Below are positions 26,492 through 35,122 of a DNA stretch of 64,000 nucleotides, piece after piece; position 1 is the stretch's first letter, and every line of letters begins with the position of its first letter. The notes under the pieces were generated by a model that made no database searches, had not been told where the DNA came from, and saw nothing but the letters and a program-made list of their open reading frames with translations. The translations under genes were made by a program, and so were the position numbers. Source of the DNA: UBA2040 sp041674745 (lineage in GTDB: Bacteria; Bacteroidota; Bacteroidia; Flavobacteriales_D; Crocinitomicaceae); assembly GCA_041674745.1 (NCBI GenBank), contig JBAYVD010000008.1, positions 77,304 to 141,303 of the forward strand, given 5' to 3'.

Positions 26492-27355
26492 ATGGCAATT
26501 CAAGATAAGATTACACAAATTTGGGTTAAAGTGACTGGCAAGAGAATCAACCCAGACAATTTTGAATGGCTAATTGGCCCAATTGGAAATAGAAAAATAA
26601 TTAAAGACAAATTCATTACAGAATTATCAGATAAGGGCAATTTGACTATCATTAAAAACGAGCCAAACTCGGGTTTACTTGAACGAATCGAACAAATTGG
26701 AATTTCTACTGATGAAAAAAGCCGTTTAAACAAAAAAGTTGTGGATTTCTATGAACATACTTCGAACTACGATTTTGAAATTTGGTCAGAATGGAAGGGT
26801 ATATTTAAGCCATTTGGCAAATTACTTTCTTTACTTTTCAGCAAGCGACTTCAACAACTTAACTTACCATTAAATTCGATTGATACAGCAAAAGGATTAA
26901 AAAGCGAAATAATCCAGCTCAAATCCAAAGTAACTAACAAAACGATTTGGACAATTTGGTATAGAATTATCAAAAGTACAAACGACGTGATTTATTCGGG
27001 GATTTATACGACCTGCCTAAACCCAAAACATGAAATGCCATTATTAAAGGTGATTTTCCCACTTCCAAATGGAAATGCATCTGTTATTATGACGAAGAAA
27101 ATTGAAAAAGATGGTGCACTTTTGCTGAGTTCAGATGGCAAAAAGTTTGGAGATCATGGTTTCTATTTCACACTAACGGACGGTAAAGGAAAATACTGGG
27201 CGAAATTTGTCAAATCAATGCATGAATGGATAAGAGTTTATGAAGACGACGAAAATGTGTTGAGAGCTGATCATAACCTAAACTTTTATGGAATAAGATT
27301 TTTAAATTTACATTACAAAATGAGTGTTAAAAACAGTCGCCAACAAGCAGTATAA
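26492..27355 (+). CDS. Conserved hypothetical protein, no function assigned
   Basis: A 287-residue soluble-looking protein without signal peptide or clear membrane helices. Visible features are an N-terminal FEWLIGPIGNRKII block, a central DFYEHTSNYDFEIW segment with a WKGIFKPFGKLLSLLFSKR stretch that could be amphipathic, and a C-terminal half rich in beta strands (KVIFPLPNGNASVIM and KKFGDHGFYF). I vaguely recall similar proteins of unknown function in this phylum but cannot name a family. It begins an accessory patch; a hairpin overlaps its stop codon. Confidence 0.7.
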   Translation: MAIQDKITQIWVKVTGKRINPDNFEWLIGPIGNRKIIKDKFITELSDKGNLTIIKNEPNSGLLERIEQIGISTDEKSRLNKKVVDFYEHTSNYDFEIWSEWKGIFKPFGKLLSLLFSKRLQQLNLPLNSIDTAKGLKSEIIQLKSKVTNKTIWTIWYRIIKSTNDVIYSGIYTTCLNPKHEMPLLKVIFPLPNGNASVIMTKKIEKDGALLLSSDGKKFGDHGFYFTLTDGKGKYWAKFVKSMHEWIRVYEDDENVLRADHNLNFYGIRFLNLHYKMSVKNSRQQAV

Positions 27356-27380
27356 ACCCACTTCGTCGGGCTATACTGCT
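27346..27380. repeat. Hairpin-forming inverted repeat at the end of the preceding gene
   Basis: AGCAGTATA (27346-27354) pairs perfectly with TATACTGCT (27372-27380), with an inner CCC/GGG match. There is no T-run after it, so it is unlike a normal terminator and more like a mobile-cassette or MITE end. Confidence 0.55.
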
Positions 27381-27427
27381 ATCTTAGTTTATCGTGTAAC
27401 ATATTCTGAAATTGAACTTTTACTTTC

Positions 27428-28228
27428 ATGAAAGTATTTTTTTTTAATTTATTCTTGAGTTTAACTTTTAGTTTAACTGGGTTAACCCAACTTGACGTGG
27501 AAACTTTTATTAGTCGAGGAATAGAAGATATGGAGTTAGACTACTTTTTTACGGCCGAATATTACTTCAACAAAGCAATTGAATTGGATAGTTCATGTGC
27601 GGATGCGTTTTTCTATCGTGGATTAACTTATGCAAAAGGCGCGAGAGCTGATCGTTGGGATCCTGCAATAAGAGATTTTTCAATTTGTATAGAATTAGAT
27701 TCTACAAAAAATTATTCGGAAGCATACTATTCTGTTGGAACTCACATGACGTATTACGTCGAACGTTTCAATAAAAGAAATCCAAGTGACAGTCTTTCTG
27801 AATTTGAAATAAAAGAAAAGGCCTCGTACTTTCTCAAAAAGTCCTATTATTTAAAACCAAGTGAAACATTATTGTTGAACGTTTTATTTTGGCACACATT
27901 TTATGGATATAACTTTGTTGCTATCGATTTATTAACAGAGGAACTCATCAAAGACGAAAATAACATCAAACTGCTAAAAAGAAAAGGGCAAATATTACTT
28001 TCTTTATACAAATATGATGAAGCACTTAATGTTTTTGATAAACTGATAAAATTGAATAGACAAGATGCTGAAAGTTACTATTATAATGCAATAATTATGC
28101 AGGAAAAAGCAAATATGGATGCAAATCTAACTTTGGACAAAAAGGTATATTGTAAAAACCTTAAGAAAGCTAAGAAATTTGGTTTTGAAATACAGGAATA
28201 CCTGTGCAAAGATTGTGGAATAAAATAA
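27428..28228 (+). CDS. TPR-repeat secreted protein
   Basis: A 266-residue protein with an N-terminal signal peptide (about 20 residues, ending LTGLTQ). Tetratricopeptide-like repeats are visible around AEYYFNKAIELDSSCADAFFYRGLTYAKGA, in pieces, and again in LLKRKGQILLSLYKYDEALNVFDKLIKLN. TPRs mediate protein-protein contacts. The C-terminus has a Cys pair (YLCKDCGIK). Partner and role unknown. Part of the accessory patch. Confidence 0.75.
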   Translation: MKVFFFNLFLSLTFSLTGLTQLDVETFISRGIEDMELDYFFTAEYYFNKAIELDSSCADAFFYRGLTYAKGARADRWDPAIRDFSICIELDSTKNYSEAYYSVGTHMTYYVERFNKRNPSDSLSEFEIKEKASYFLKKSYYLKPSETLLLNVLFWHTFYGYNFVAIDLLTEELIKDENNIKLLKRKGQILLSLYKYDEALNVFDKLIKLNRQDAESYYYNAIIMQEKANMDANLTLDKKVYCKNLKKAKKFGFEIQEYLCKDCGIK

Positions 28229-28286
28229 AGGATTGCTAACATTATGTATGTTTCATAGACAAAGTTGTGGAGAATTAGAAAAGTTG

Positions 28287-28340
28287 ATCTGTATTTGCCA
28301 AAGCGTCTGCGCGAAGCAGCACCGAAGGTAAATCACAGAT
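28287..28340. repeat. Imperfect inverted repeat in intergenic DNA
   Basis: ATCTGTATTTGCC (28287-28299) is an imperfect inverse of GGTAAATCACAGAT (28327-28340), around a GC-rich core. It lies in the ~250-base gap between the TPR gene and the small membrane gene, where no gene was found. Confidence 0.45.
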
Positions 28341-28479
28341 TTGGCTTTTTGAAAAATAAAAACAAAATGCGGTGAGTTGGCTAACTACCCTTATAAGAAT
28401 CGGAAGGAAAGTTTGTATTCGTCTATCAGCTACGACAACATACTCTGTGCGTAAAAGAAAACCACATTACAATTAATCA

Positions 28480-28767
28480 TTGTTCAAAACATTGAAAGCT
28501 ATAGCATACTTAATAGAATTCATAAACTGGCTCAAAATTGCTCTTTCCCCTACTTTGATTGGAGGAATTGTCGGGGTATTAATTTACTTTAGTTATCCTA
28601 ACCTCGTTGGATTAGCCATCGGTGTATTTTTTGGTTTGGCAGGGTTCGTTTTGGGTCTAATCTGGGCAACAAGAACCTGGAAGAGAAAAGGAACAACAAA
28701 TTTTATGTCGAACGTGCACGCGAGTCCAGATATTGATGAATTACTCAAACCAAAAAAAGATGATTGA
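28480..28767 (+). CDS. Small membrane protein (intact copy of duplicated module)
   Basis: A 95-residue protein starting at TTG (no ATG fits). Two hydrophobic helices (about 22-40 and 44-63) with small residues (GGIVGVLIYF, GVFFGLAGFVLG) are followed by a Trp/Lys/Arg-rich loop and an acidic/basic tail. No family recognised. Its stop overlaps the ATG of the next small gene, and both belong to a ~330-base segment repeated at 30334-30660, where this gene is broken. Confidence 0.6.
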   Translation: MFKTLKAIAYLIEFINWLKIALSPTLIGGIVGVLIYFSYPNLVGLAIGVFFGLAGFVLGLIWATRTWKRKGTTNFMSNVHASPDIDELLKPKKDD

Positions 28768-28960
28768 CGACCAAAAGGGCAGTTGGAAAGGTAAACTCTG
28801 GGCATTGTTTTTGGTATGGCCTTTTTTCATTTGTACTGCATTGGCTCATTTTAAGGTTGAAAAGGCAAATTCCCTTGAATGGATCTTTGCGATAACGCTA
28901 GGATGTTCAAGCATTCTGTGGATTTACGTATTGATTAGAACGATTAAAAAGTTGAAATGA
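28631..28960. repeat. Segmental duplication, copy 1
   Basis: About 330 bases covering the 3' half of the 95-residue gene and all of the 66-residue gene. It is closely similar in the same orientation to 30334-30660, with only scattered substitutions and small indels. Confidence 0.85.
28760..28960 (+). CDS. Small two-helix membrane protein, copy 1
   Basis: A 66-residue protein (MIDDQKGSWKGKLW...) whose ATG overlaps the end of the preceding gene (stop at 28765-28767). Two hydrophobic segments (about 10-26 and 38-58) flank a charged KVEKANS loop, with a basic IRTIKKLK end. Copy 2 at 30463-30660 is nearly the same, with mostly conservative changes, so both copies look under selection. Function unknown. 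Confidence 0.65.
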   Translation: MIDDQKGSWKGKLWALFLVWPFFICTALAHFKVEKANSLEWIFAITLGCSSILWIYVLIRTIKKLK

Positions 28961-29030
28961 TATCCAAAAAAAGCCTACTTAATCATTTTTGTGTATTTTA
29001 GTACTTGCCTAATTGAAGTGAAAAAGACAA

Positions 29031-30260
29031 ATGGATCACAAAAGAATATGTAAACTGAGAACAGATGAAAGTAGAATCTACTTTTTGACTCTTCTGTCAT
29101 TTTTAATATTCCATTTTTCCTGTTACACTCAAATTGTATGCTCCGAATTCACCATCACCGGAACAACTCCTGATTTTTATGTAACATCCCAAGGCAGTAG
29201 TTGCACAATCTCACCTATTCCAGTTGGACAAGTCTATTGGACAAATACATCTATAAATGGTTTCCCAAATGGATTCATTAAACACACCTTTAATAATCCA
29301 CAAACGAATGTGTCAATTTGGTACACTATTGTAAACGATGATGACTTTGGTACTATTGATGTTAATGGAGGTGGGGTAGTTTCTCTCAGCCTTGTCTCAG
29401 GTTGTGCTAATTTATCAGGTAATATTTTAGGTCCATACACTGGATCGGGATTTTATGGAGACATTTTGGTTAATATACAATCAACTGCACCTTTTACAGA
29501 AGTTACCATTGTAAATACCGGTGGTCGTAGTGGGCAAGTTTCTGGAGATTGCAATTCTGTTATAATTCATTCAAATAGCCCTTGTTCTATTGATCTAGGT
29601 AAGGACACAACCTTGTGTAAAAATGAGACTTTAACGCTTGACGCAACAACTGCAAACGCAACTTATTTGTGGCAAGACAATTCAATTAACCCAACTTTCA
29701 ATGTTTTTCAGCAAGGAACTTATTGGGTGGAGGTTACAGTAGACAGCTGCAGTTCAACAGATACAATCGTCGTTGATTATATTCCATTGCCAATTATTAA
29801 CCTAGATAATTATACCTCAATATGTCAAGGAGAAACTTTAACACTTGACGTATCAACTTCTAATGCAAGTTATTTGTGGCAAAATAATTCAAACAACCCA
29901 TTTTTCAATGTCACCGAGTCAGGAACCTATTGGGTAGAAGTAACCGTAAATGGTTGCAGTTCAAAATCAGTAATACTAGTAGATGAATACTGTGAAACAA
30001 TTCTAGAAATTCCGAATGTTTTCACACCTAACAATGATGGGGTAAATGATTTGTTTGTCCCTTTAATCAGTAAAGGAATTGTTTCAATGAATTCTGTTAT
30101 TGTAAATAGGTGGGGAAATAAAATATTTGAAAACAATAAGCTTTTAATTGAATGGGATGGAAAAGATGTTAGTGATGGAACCTACTTTTGGATTATTAAT
30201 TACACGGATATAAACGGAGTAAAAAGTAGTTTAACTGGATATGTAACGATACTTAAATGA
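29031..30260 (+). CDS. T9SS type B cargo protein (gliding motility-associated C-terminal domain)
   Basis: A 409-residue exported protein. A hydrophobic segment after a basic N-terminus (about 17-32) serves as signal. Residues ~35-185 form a beta-rich domain with several Cys. Two ~85-residue Ig-like repeats follow, each with DTTLC/TSICQ, LTLD, YLWQDNS/YLWQNNS and GTYWVEVTV. The last ~85 residues are the CHU_C-type T9SS type B domain, with IPNVFTPNNDGVNDLF, VNRWGNKIFE and GTYFWIINY. It is a surface or secreted adhesin-like protein. It sits exactly between the two copies of a duplicated segment. Confidence 0.88.
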   Translation: MDHKRICKLRTDESRIYFLTLLSFLIFHFSCYTQIVCSEFTITGTTPDFYVTSQGSSCTISPIPVGQVYWTNTSINGFPNGFIKHTFNNPQTNVSIWYTIVNDDDFGTIDVNGGGVVSLSLVSGCANLSGNILGPYTGSGFYGDILVNIQSTAPFTEVTIVNTGGRSGQVSGDCNSVIIHSNSPCSIDLGKDTTLCKNETLTLDATTANATYLWQDNSINPTFNVFQQGTYWVEVTVDSCSSTDTIVVDYIPLPIINLDNYTSICQGETLTLDVSTSNASYLWQNNSNNPFFNVTESGTYWVEVTVNGCSSKSVILVDEYCETILEIPNVFTPNNDGVNDLFVPLISKGIVSMNSVIVNRWGNKIFENNKLLIEWDGKDVSDGTYFWIINYTDINGVKSSLTGYVTILK

Positions 30261-30333
30261 TAAAAGAAACACAAACAAAAATTTATTAAACCACATTCTA
30301 CTTTAAAATTAAAAATAAACCAATTCCAATTAA

Positions 30334-30469
30334 TTTGGTTTGGCCAGGTTCGTATTGGTTGTGATCTGGGCAACAAGAACCTGGAGGAGAAAAGGAACAA
30401 AAATTTTATACCGAACGTACAGGCGAGTCTAGATATTGATGGATTAATCAAACAAAAAAAAGATGATTG
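30334..30469 (+). pseudogene. Broken 3' remnant of the 95-residue membrane gene (duplication copy 2)
   Basis: Starts mid-gene relative to copy 1 (FGLA..FVL..IWATRTW in frame), then loses one base in the GGAACA(A) run. The frame shifts and ends at a TAG in place of the SPDID region. No start codon or N-terminal half is present, so it cannot encode the intact protein. Confidence 0.75.
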
Positions 30470-30660
30470 ACGACCAACAGGGCAGTTGGAAAGGTTTACT
30501 CTGGGTATTGTTTTTGATATGGCCTTTTTTCATTTATGCAACATTAGCCCATGTTAAGTTTGAAGAGGCAAATTTCCTTGAATGGATCTTTGCGATAACG
30601 CTAGGATGTTTAAGCATTCTTTGGATTTACGTATTGATTAGAACGATTAAAAAGTTTTAG
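30463..30660 (+). CDS. Small two-helix membrane protein, copy 2
   Basis: A 65-residue copy of the protein at 28760-28960, keeping MIDDQ.GSWKG, WPFFI, LEWIFAITLGC and WIYVLIRTIKK. Differences are mostly hydrophobic exchanges in helices. The upstream partner gene is broken here, so this copy does not depend on it. Function unknown. Confidence 0.6.
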   Translation: MIDDQQGSWKGLLWVLFLIWPFFIYATLAHVKFEEANFLEWIFAITLGCLSILWIYVLIRTIKKF

Positions 30661-30766
30661 TATACCGTTACCTAAAACCCATAATCAAGTAAACCTTGCC
30701 GTTTTTAAGTATTTTAGCCTGTAAGTTAACTACAGCATTCAAAAACTAACATCGTTTCAGCAGTCT

Positions 30767-31405
30767 ATGAAAATTTATTGTATTAGTGGATTAGGCGCAG
30801 ACAAAAGAGTTTTCAATTATTTGACTCTTGATGCTGAGCTAATTTCTATTGACTGGATAATTCCAAATGATAAAGAAACAATTGAATCCTACGCCCAGCG
30901 ACTGATTGAAATCTATCAATTAGACCAAGAAAACGATTTTGCAATTTTGGGTGTTAGCTTTGGCGGACTGGTCGCTGTTGAGATTAGCAAACGTATTCAA
31001 CCAGGATTGACAATACTGATTTCATCGGTCGAAACAAAAAACGAACTGAACAGTCTCCTCAAACTAGTAGGTAAAACCAAGATTTTAAACGTAGTTCCGA
31101 ACCAAGCTTTTAACCCTCCCAAACTTTTATCACATTTTCTTTTTGGCACCAAAAATAAAGTATTACTCAATTCCATTTTGCACGACACAGACTTAAAATT
31201 TGCGAAATGGTGTGTGAAGGAATTGGTGAATTGGAAAAATGAAACTCGCTTAAACAATGTTTTAAAAATTAGTGGCACCCGCGACAAACTGCTTCGATCA
31301 AAGGATAAAAATGCAGTTTTAGTTGACAAAGGTGAGCATTTCATGATTGTGGATCGAGCAAGTGAAATTAGCCAAATAATTAATTTGAAATTGAATGAGA
31401 TTTAA
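30767..31405 (+). CDS. Alpha/beta hydrolase
   Basis: A 212-residue cytosolic protein. It begins with KIYCISGLGADKRVF, where SGLGAD serves as the oxyanion-hole loop. The nucleophile elbow GVSFGG is at about residues 63-68, an Asp candidate lies in ISGTRDKLL, and the catalytic His is in DKGEHFMIV. Small lipase/esterase-like hydrolases of this size are common in Flavobacteriales; the substrate is unknown. Part of the accessory patch. Confidence 0.82.
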   Translation: MKIYCISGLGADKRVFNYLTLDAELISIDWIIPNDKETIESYAQRLIEIYQLDQENDFAILGVSFGGLVAVEISKRIQPGLTILISSVETKNELNSLLKLVGKTKILNVVPNQAFNPPKLLSHFLFGTKNKVLLNSILHDTDLKFAKWCVKELVNWKNETRLNNVLKISGTRDKLLRSKDKNAVLVDKGEHFMIVDRASEISQIINLKLNEI

Positions 31406-31461
31406 TAAGAAGCGGGAGGTTACGCTCAAGCAAATTTTAATTTGGCTGCTAATCTGTTTTT

Positions 31462-31656
31462 TTGAGTTATTTAATACTTGCAATTCTAAATATAAGTAAT
31501 GAAGACCTCTACAATTGGGATCTGAAACTAATATTTGAACAAGGAGGTTTGTTCAATTTTTTTGCTTTTCTAGCCCTTATTCTATGGCTTTTAGCCAATT
31601 TATTATTTTTAATAAGAGGACTCTATTTAATTATTAATAACCTAAAACGAGAATAG
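31462..31656 (+). CDS. Possible small membrane protein
   Basis: A 64-residue frame with a TTG start, one strong helix pair (about 28-58; FFAFLALILWLLANLLFLI) and a basic end. The composition is protein-like rather than random, but there is no homology to lean on and the start is weak. It could be missed by, or false in, standard annotation. Confidence 0.4.
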   Translation: MSYLILAILNISNEDLYNWDLKLIFEQGGLFNFFAFLALILWLLANLLFLIRGLYLIINNLKRE

Positions 31657-31714
31657 AACATCGCAATAACTCGCGATATACTCCGCAGCAAATAGCGCTC
31701 CTATAATTGCTTGC

Positions 31715-32773
31715 TTACCCCAAAACCCTACACCCCTCCTTCACAACTTCCAAATCCACCGCAACATCCCAATCGGCTTGACCAATTCCTGTCAGCAAAG
31801 TAAACCGTAGTTGATCATCGAGTCGTTTTTTGTCTTGACGCATGAGTTGCATCCATTCGTCGAGCGATGTGGTTGCAAATGAGCGAAATGGATACATTTT
31901 TCGGAGACAATTTTCTATTCGCTGAAATTCTTCTGTGGTAATCAGCTGCAACAACTCGGAGATTTTCGCTTCTGCGAGCATGCCATGCGCCACCGCCAAA
32001 CCGTGATCCATGGGTGTTTCCGAATTCAAAAGTGAACCTTCGATGGCATGACCGATCGTATGACCAAAATTCAACAACTTTCTTCTTCCCGATTCTGTTG
32101 GGTCGGATTCCACGATTTCGCTTTTGATGTGCAAGGAACGAGCAATCCATTCCTCGGGTATGGCTGCGCCCGAAACATATTTTTCAATTTGTTCGAAATG
32201 GTTTTTATCGGCGATCAAACCGTGCTTCAGCATTTCTGCCAAGCCATTTTGAATTTCGGTTTGAGGCAAGGTCTCAAGAAAAGCGGGATCTACATATACT
32301 TTTTTTGGCAGCGAAAAGGCGCCAATTTGATTTTTGTACGGTCCCATGTCCACGCCCGTTTTTCCACCAATCGATGCGTCGACCATGCCTAACAAAGAAG
32401 TGGGAATATAGATACAATCCATGCCGCGTTTGTACAAAGCAGCAATAAAACCGCCCATGTCGCAGACCATTCCGCCGCCAAGACAAATGAACAAATCGTT
32501 TCGGCTAAATTCGTAATCTGTCAAGCTTTCCCAAACGGACGTGCAGATATCGAGCGTTTTGTTCTCCTCGCCTGCTGGAATTTCAATGATTTCCGCTGCT
32601 TCCAATCCATCGATAAAATTGATTAAAACCGGCAAGCAATTTTCTACCGTATGGCTATCAACGAGTACAATTTTCTTCCGATTTCCGTAGATTTCTGTCA
32701 AGAGTTTTCCCAAGCCAGAACCGCTCAAATCGCCAATAAGTACTTCGGTTTGCAAATTGAAAAATGCTTCCAT
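31715..32773 (-). CDS. aroB: 3-dehydroquinate synthase
   Basis: A 352-residue cytosolic enzyme converting DAHP to 3-dehydroquinate, step two of the shikimate pathway. It uses NAD and a divalent metal. Motifs seen are FICLGGGMVCDMGGFIAAL (NAD-binding), PTSLLGMVDASIGGKTGVD, and metal-ligand segments AEMLKHGLI, FGHTIGHAIE and DHGLAVAHGML. It is divergent from the proline dehydrogenase gene, each with its own TAnnTTTG box. Confidence 0.95.
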   Translation of the reverse strand: MEAFFNLQTEVLIGDLSGSGLGKLLTEIYGNRKKIVLVDSHTVENCLPVLINFIDGLEAAEIIEIPAGEENKTLDICTSVWESLTDYEFSRNDLFICLGGGMVCDMGGFIAALYKRGMDCIYIPTSLLGMVDASIGGKTGVDMGPYKNQIGAFSLPKKVYVDPAFLETLPQTEIQNGLAEMLKHGLIADKNHFEQIEKYVSGAAIPEEWIARSLHIKSEIVESDPTESGRRKLLNFGHTIGHAIEGSLLNSETPMDHGLAVAHGMLAEAKISELLQLITTEEFQRIENCLRKMYPFRSFATTSLDEWMQLMRQDKKRLDDQLRFTLLTGIGQADWDVAVDLEVVKEGCRVLG

Positions 32774-32791
32774 TGAAAAAAGATTTATTCA

Positions 32792-32799
32792 CAAAAGTA
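32792..32799 (-). promoter_or_regulatory. Promoter -7 box of aroB
   Basis: CAAAAGTA reads TACTTTTG on the minus strand, 18 bases before the ATG. Confidence 0.55.
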
Positions 32800-32840
32800 A
32801 CAAAGCTTTGCTTTCCTGTTTCGGATACGAAAAAACAGAT

Positions 32841-32848
32841 TAATTTTG
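32841..32848 (+). promoter_or_regulatory. TAnnTTTG box four bases from ATG (leaderless candidate)
   Basis: TAATTTTG ends four bases before the ATG of the proline dehydrogenase gene at 32853. Confidence 0.5.
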
Positions 32849-32852
32849 CTTT

Positions 32853-34028
32853 ATGATTTCTTTCAACAATACCGAAGTTGCCTTCAAAAGCAAGAGCGAC
32901 AAAGATTTGAAACGAGCGTATCGTTTGTTCAAAATTGTGGGTGTACCTTTATTGGTAAAAATGGGGAAACCCTTGACCAATTTCGCCATTGCCGCGCATT
33001 TGCCGATTAAAGGAATTATCAAAAGCACGATTTTTAAACAATTTTGTGGCGGAGAAACGGTCTCAGAATGTGAGGGAAAAATAAACGAATTGGCCGATTC
33101 TGGGATTGGTACAATTTTGGACTATTCCGTGGAAGGAAAAGTCAAAGAAGCCGATTTTGATGCATCCGTCAATGAAATCATTTCTGCCATCGACAAAGGA
33201 TTCAACAACCCAAAAATTCCCTTTGGGGTTTTCAAAGTAACGGGGATTTGCCGTTTTGGATTGTTGGAACGCATCAATGAATCGTGGGAAAACCTCAACG
33301 CACAAGAACAAGCCGAATACGACCGTTTGCGTGCACGCATTGAAAAAATCGCTAGCCACGGTTTTAGCAAAAAAACACCGGTATTCATCGATGCGGAAGA
33401 AACCTGGATTCAGGATGGAATTGACCGCATTTGCTATGAATTGATGGAGAAATACAACCAGGAAACGGCTATTATATACAATACACTTCAAATCTACCGT
33501 CACGACCGCTTGGAGCATTTGAAAAATGAAACGGTTATTGCCAAAGAAAAAGGCTACAAATTGGGTATCAAATTGGTGCGCGGCGCTTACATGGAAAAAG
33601 AACGTGAACGAGCAATGGAGAAAAAATATCCTTCTCCCATTCAAAAAGACAAAGCCGCTACCGACGCAGATTTCAATGCTGCTTTGGTTTGGATGACCGA
33701 TCATTTGGACACAATTTCCTTCTGCGCTGGCTCGCACAATGAAGACAGCAACTTGCTTTTGACACAATTGATGGCAGAAAAAGGAATTGCGGCGGACGAT
33801 AAACGTGTTTATTTCGCTCAATTGTTGGGCATGTCCGATCACATTTCCTACAATCTAGCACACAGCCACTACAATGTGGCAAAGTATGTTCCTTACGGTC
33901 CAATCAATGAAGTTTTGCCTTATCTGTTGCGACGTGCCGACGAAAATACCTCCGTCGCAGGTCAAACCGGTCGTGAATTGACATTAATCATTCAAGAAAC
34001 CAAACGAAGAAAGTCGCTCTCAAAATGA
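32853..34028 (+). CDS. Proline dehydrogenase
   Basis: A 391-residue monofunctional flavoenzyme oxidising proline to pyrroline-5-carboxylate. It has the barrel signatures GTILDYSVEG, VFIDAEETWIQDGID, GYKLGIKLVRGAYMEKER, CAGSHNEDS, YFAQLLGMSDHIS and a C-terminal PYLLRRADENTSVAGQ with the substrate-binding Arg pair. There is no P5C dehydrogenase domain, as usual in Bacteroidota. Its stop overlaps the start of the next gene as ATGA. Transcription is predicted to start at the ATG. Confidence 0.94.
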   Translation: MISFNNTEVAFKSKSDKDLKRAYRLFKIVGVPLLVKMGKPLTNFAIAAHLPIKGIIKSTIFKQFCGGETVSECEGKINELADSGIGTILDYSVEGKVKEADFDASVNEIISAIDKGFNNPKIPFGVFKVTGICRFGLLERINESWENLNAQEQAEYDRLRARIEKIASHGFSKKTPVFIDAEETWIQDGIDRICYELMEKYNQETAIIYNTLQIYRHDRLEHLKNETVIAKEKGYKLGIKLVRGAYMEKERERAMEKKYPSPIQKDKAATDADFNAALVWMTDHLDTISFCAGSHNEDSNLLLTQLMAEKGIAADDKRVYFAQLLGMSDHISYNLAHSHYNVAKYVPYGPINEVLPYLLRRADENTSVAGQTGRELTLIIQETKRRKSLSK

Positions 34029-34963
34029 GTTGGAAGGGTGAATTGAAGATTGGAAACCTCCGAATTTATTGGACCTATTTGTTTGCCTTTGCAACCCTGC
34101 TGCTTTTTATTTCACTTCAAAATGCGGCCAATTGGGGTGATATCTCACCGGAACTTTATACCAATTTTGGAGCACCGTACGCGCAAGAAATCTTTGATGG
34201 CGCCATTTGGGGAATCGTAACCAACTCGTTTGTTCACAAAGAATTGTGGCATTTACTCTTGAGTGTTTCACTTTTTGTATTTCTTGGAATTTTATTTGAA
34301 AAAAGAAACAAGTCCCTATTCTTTTTGCTCTTTGTAGTAATCAGTTCTTTTGTAACCTCTTCTTTGCAATTGGCCATGTCAGGTGATCCTGGAATTGGAT
34401 TGAATGGCGTGAATTTCGCCTTGTTTACCTATTTGATGGTCAGAACAAAAGTCGGACCGCGCTACAAACGCTGGAAAATACTGATTTGGTTAGCTGAAAT
34501 CACAGCCTTGATACTTTCCCTACTGAATATGTATTACGATTGGTATTATTTTGGCACCTCCACCATCGTCACTGGCTTCTTATTTGGATTGGTTGTCGGT
34601 CTTTCTCAAGATCGAAAAGTCTTTTTTTATTCATTTCAAGCCATAATTTGGGCTATCTGTTTGACGACTTTGATCTACAATCCTTATTCATCGGAATGGA
34701 ATACAGTGCAAGGTTATCATGCCTTCAAAAAAGGCGATATCGACAAAGCAGAAGAATTCTACTTGCGAGCGCTTGAATTGCATCCCCGTAATTATGCAGC
34801 CAAGAAGAACTTGGTTTTGATTGAAATCGACCGGTTAGAAACACGCGCTTTTTATGCACATCAACACGAAAATTACGTGACGGCGCGCCATTTGTACATT
34901 CAGATTTTGAATTTGGACAAACACAACGAATGGGCGAAACGGAATTTGCAGGGTTTGCCGTAG
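34025..34963 (+). CDS. Rhomboid-like membrane protein with TPR tail, catalytic residues missing
   Basis: A 312-residue protein. Residues ~12-225 form a six-to-seven-helix rhomboid-like unit with GIVTNSFVHKELWHLLLSVSLFVFLG, typical of rhomboid helix 2. The usual GxSG active-site loop reads GLNGVNFALF, with Asn for the catalytic Ser. The helix that should start with the catalytic His reads STIVTGFLFGLVVG, with no His. It is therefore predicted to be a pseudoprotease. Residues ~228-312 hold two TPR units (GDIDKAEEFYLRALELHPRNY and a second ending in LNLDKHNEWAKRNL). Translation is probably coupled to proline dehydrogenase. Confidence 0.78.
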   Translation: MSWKGELKIGNLRIYWTYLFAFATLLLFISLQNAANWGDISPELYTNFGAPYAQEIFDGAIWGIVTNSFVHKELWHLLLSVSLFVFLGILFEKRNKSLFFLLFVVISSFVTSSLQLAMSGDPGIGLNGVNFALFTYLMVRTKVGPRYKRWKILIWLAEITALILSLLNMYYDWYYFGTSTIVTGFLFGLVVGLSQDRKVFFYSFQAIIWAICLTTLIYNPYSSEWNTVQGYHAFKKGDIDKAEEFYLRALELHPRNYAAKKNLVLIEIDRLETRAFYAHQHENYVTARHLYIQILNLDKHNEWAKRNLQGLP

Positions 34964-35076
34964 GAAGATATTTTGGGAATATAGAATTGATTAAAATTCG
35001 AGAATCGTCCCCCACGTGGCCAAAAAAAACGGCGTTGTTTGAGATCGAAATCACGTAAAATAAAAACAAATAGCCC

Positions 35077-35103
35077 TTGAATGGCAGACATTTTCTATCT
35101 TTG
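35077..35103 (+). promoter_or_regulatory. Promoter of the phosphoribosyltransferase-murQ pair
   Basis: TATCTTTG (35096-35103) with TTG at 35077-35079 upstream. It supports the ATG at 35123 rather than an in-frame ATG at 35081. Confidence 0.6.
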
Positions 35104-35122
35104 TTTCAAAGCACTTTATTCC

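Larger units (their letters stand above)
30334..30660. repeat. Segmental duplication, copy 2
   Basis: Direct repeat of 28631-28960, with a frameshift in the first gene and an intact second gene. Confidence 0.85.

Noticed and set aside
31657..31714. A possible cassette-like end in the short gap before aroB
   Set aside because: Only weak short matches to other intergenic hairpins were seen; nothing could be aligned with confidence.
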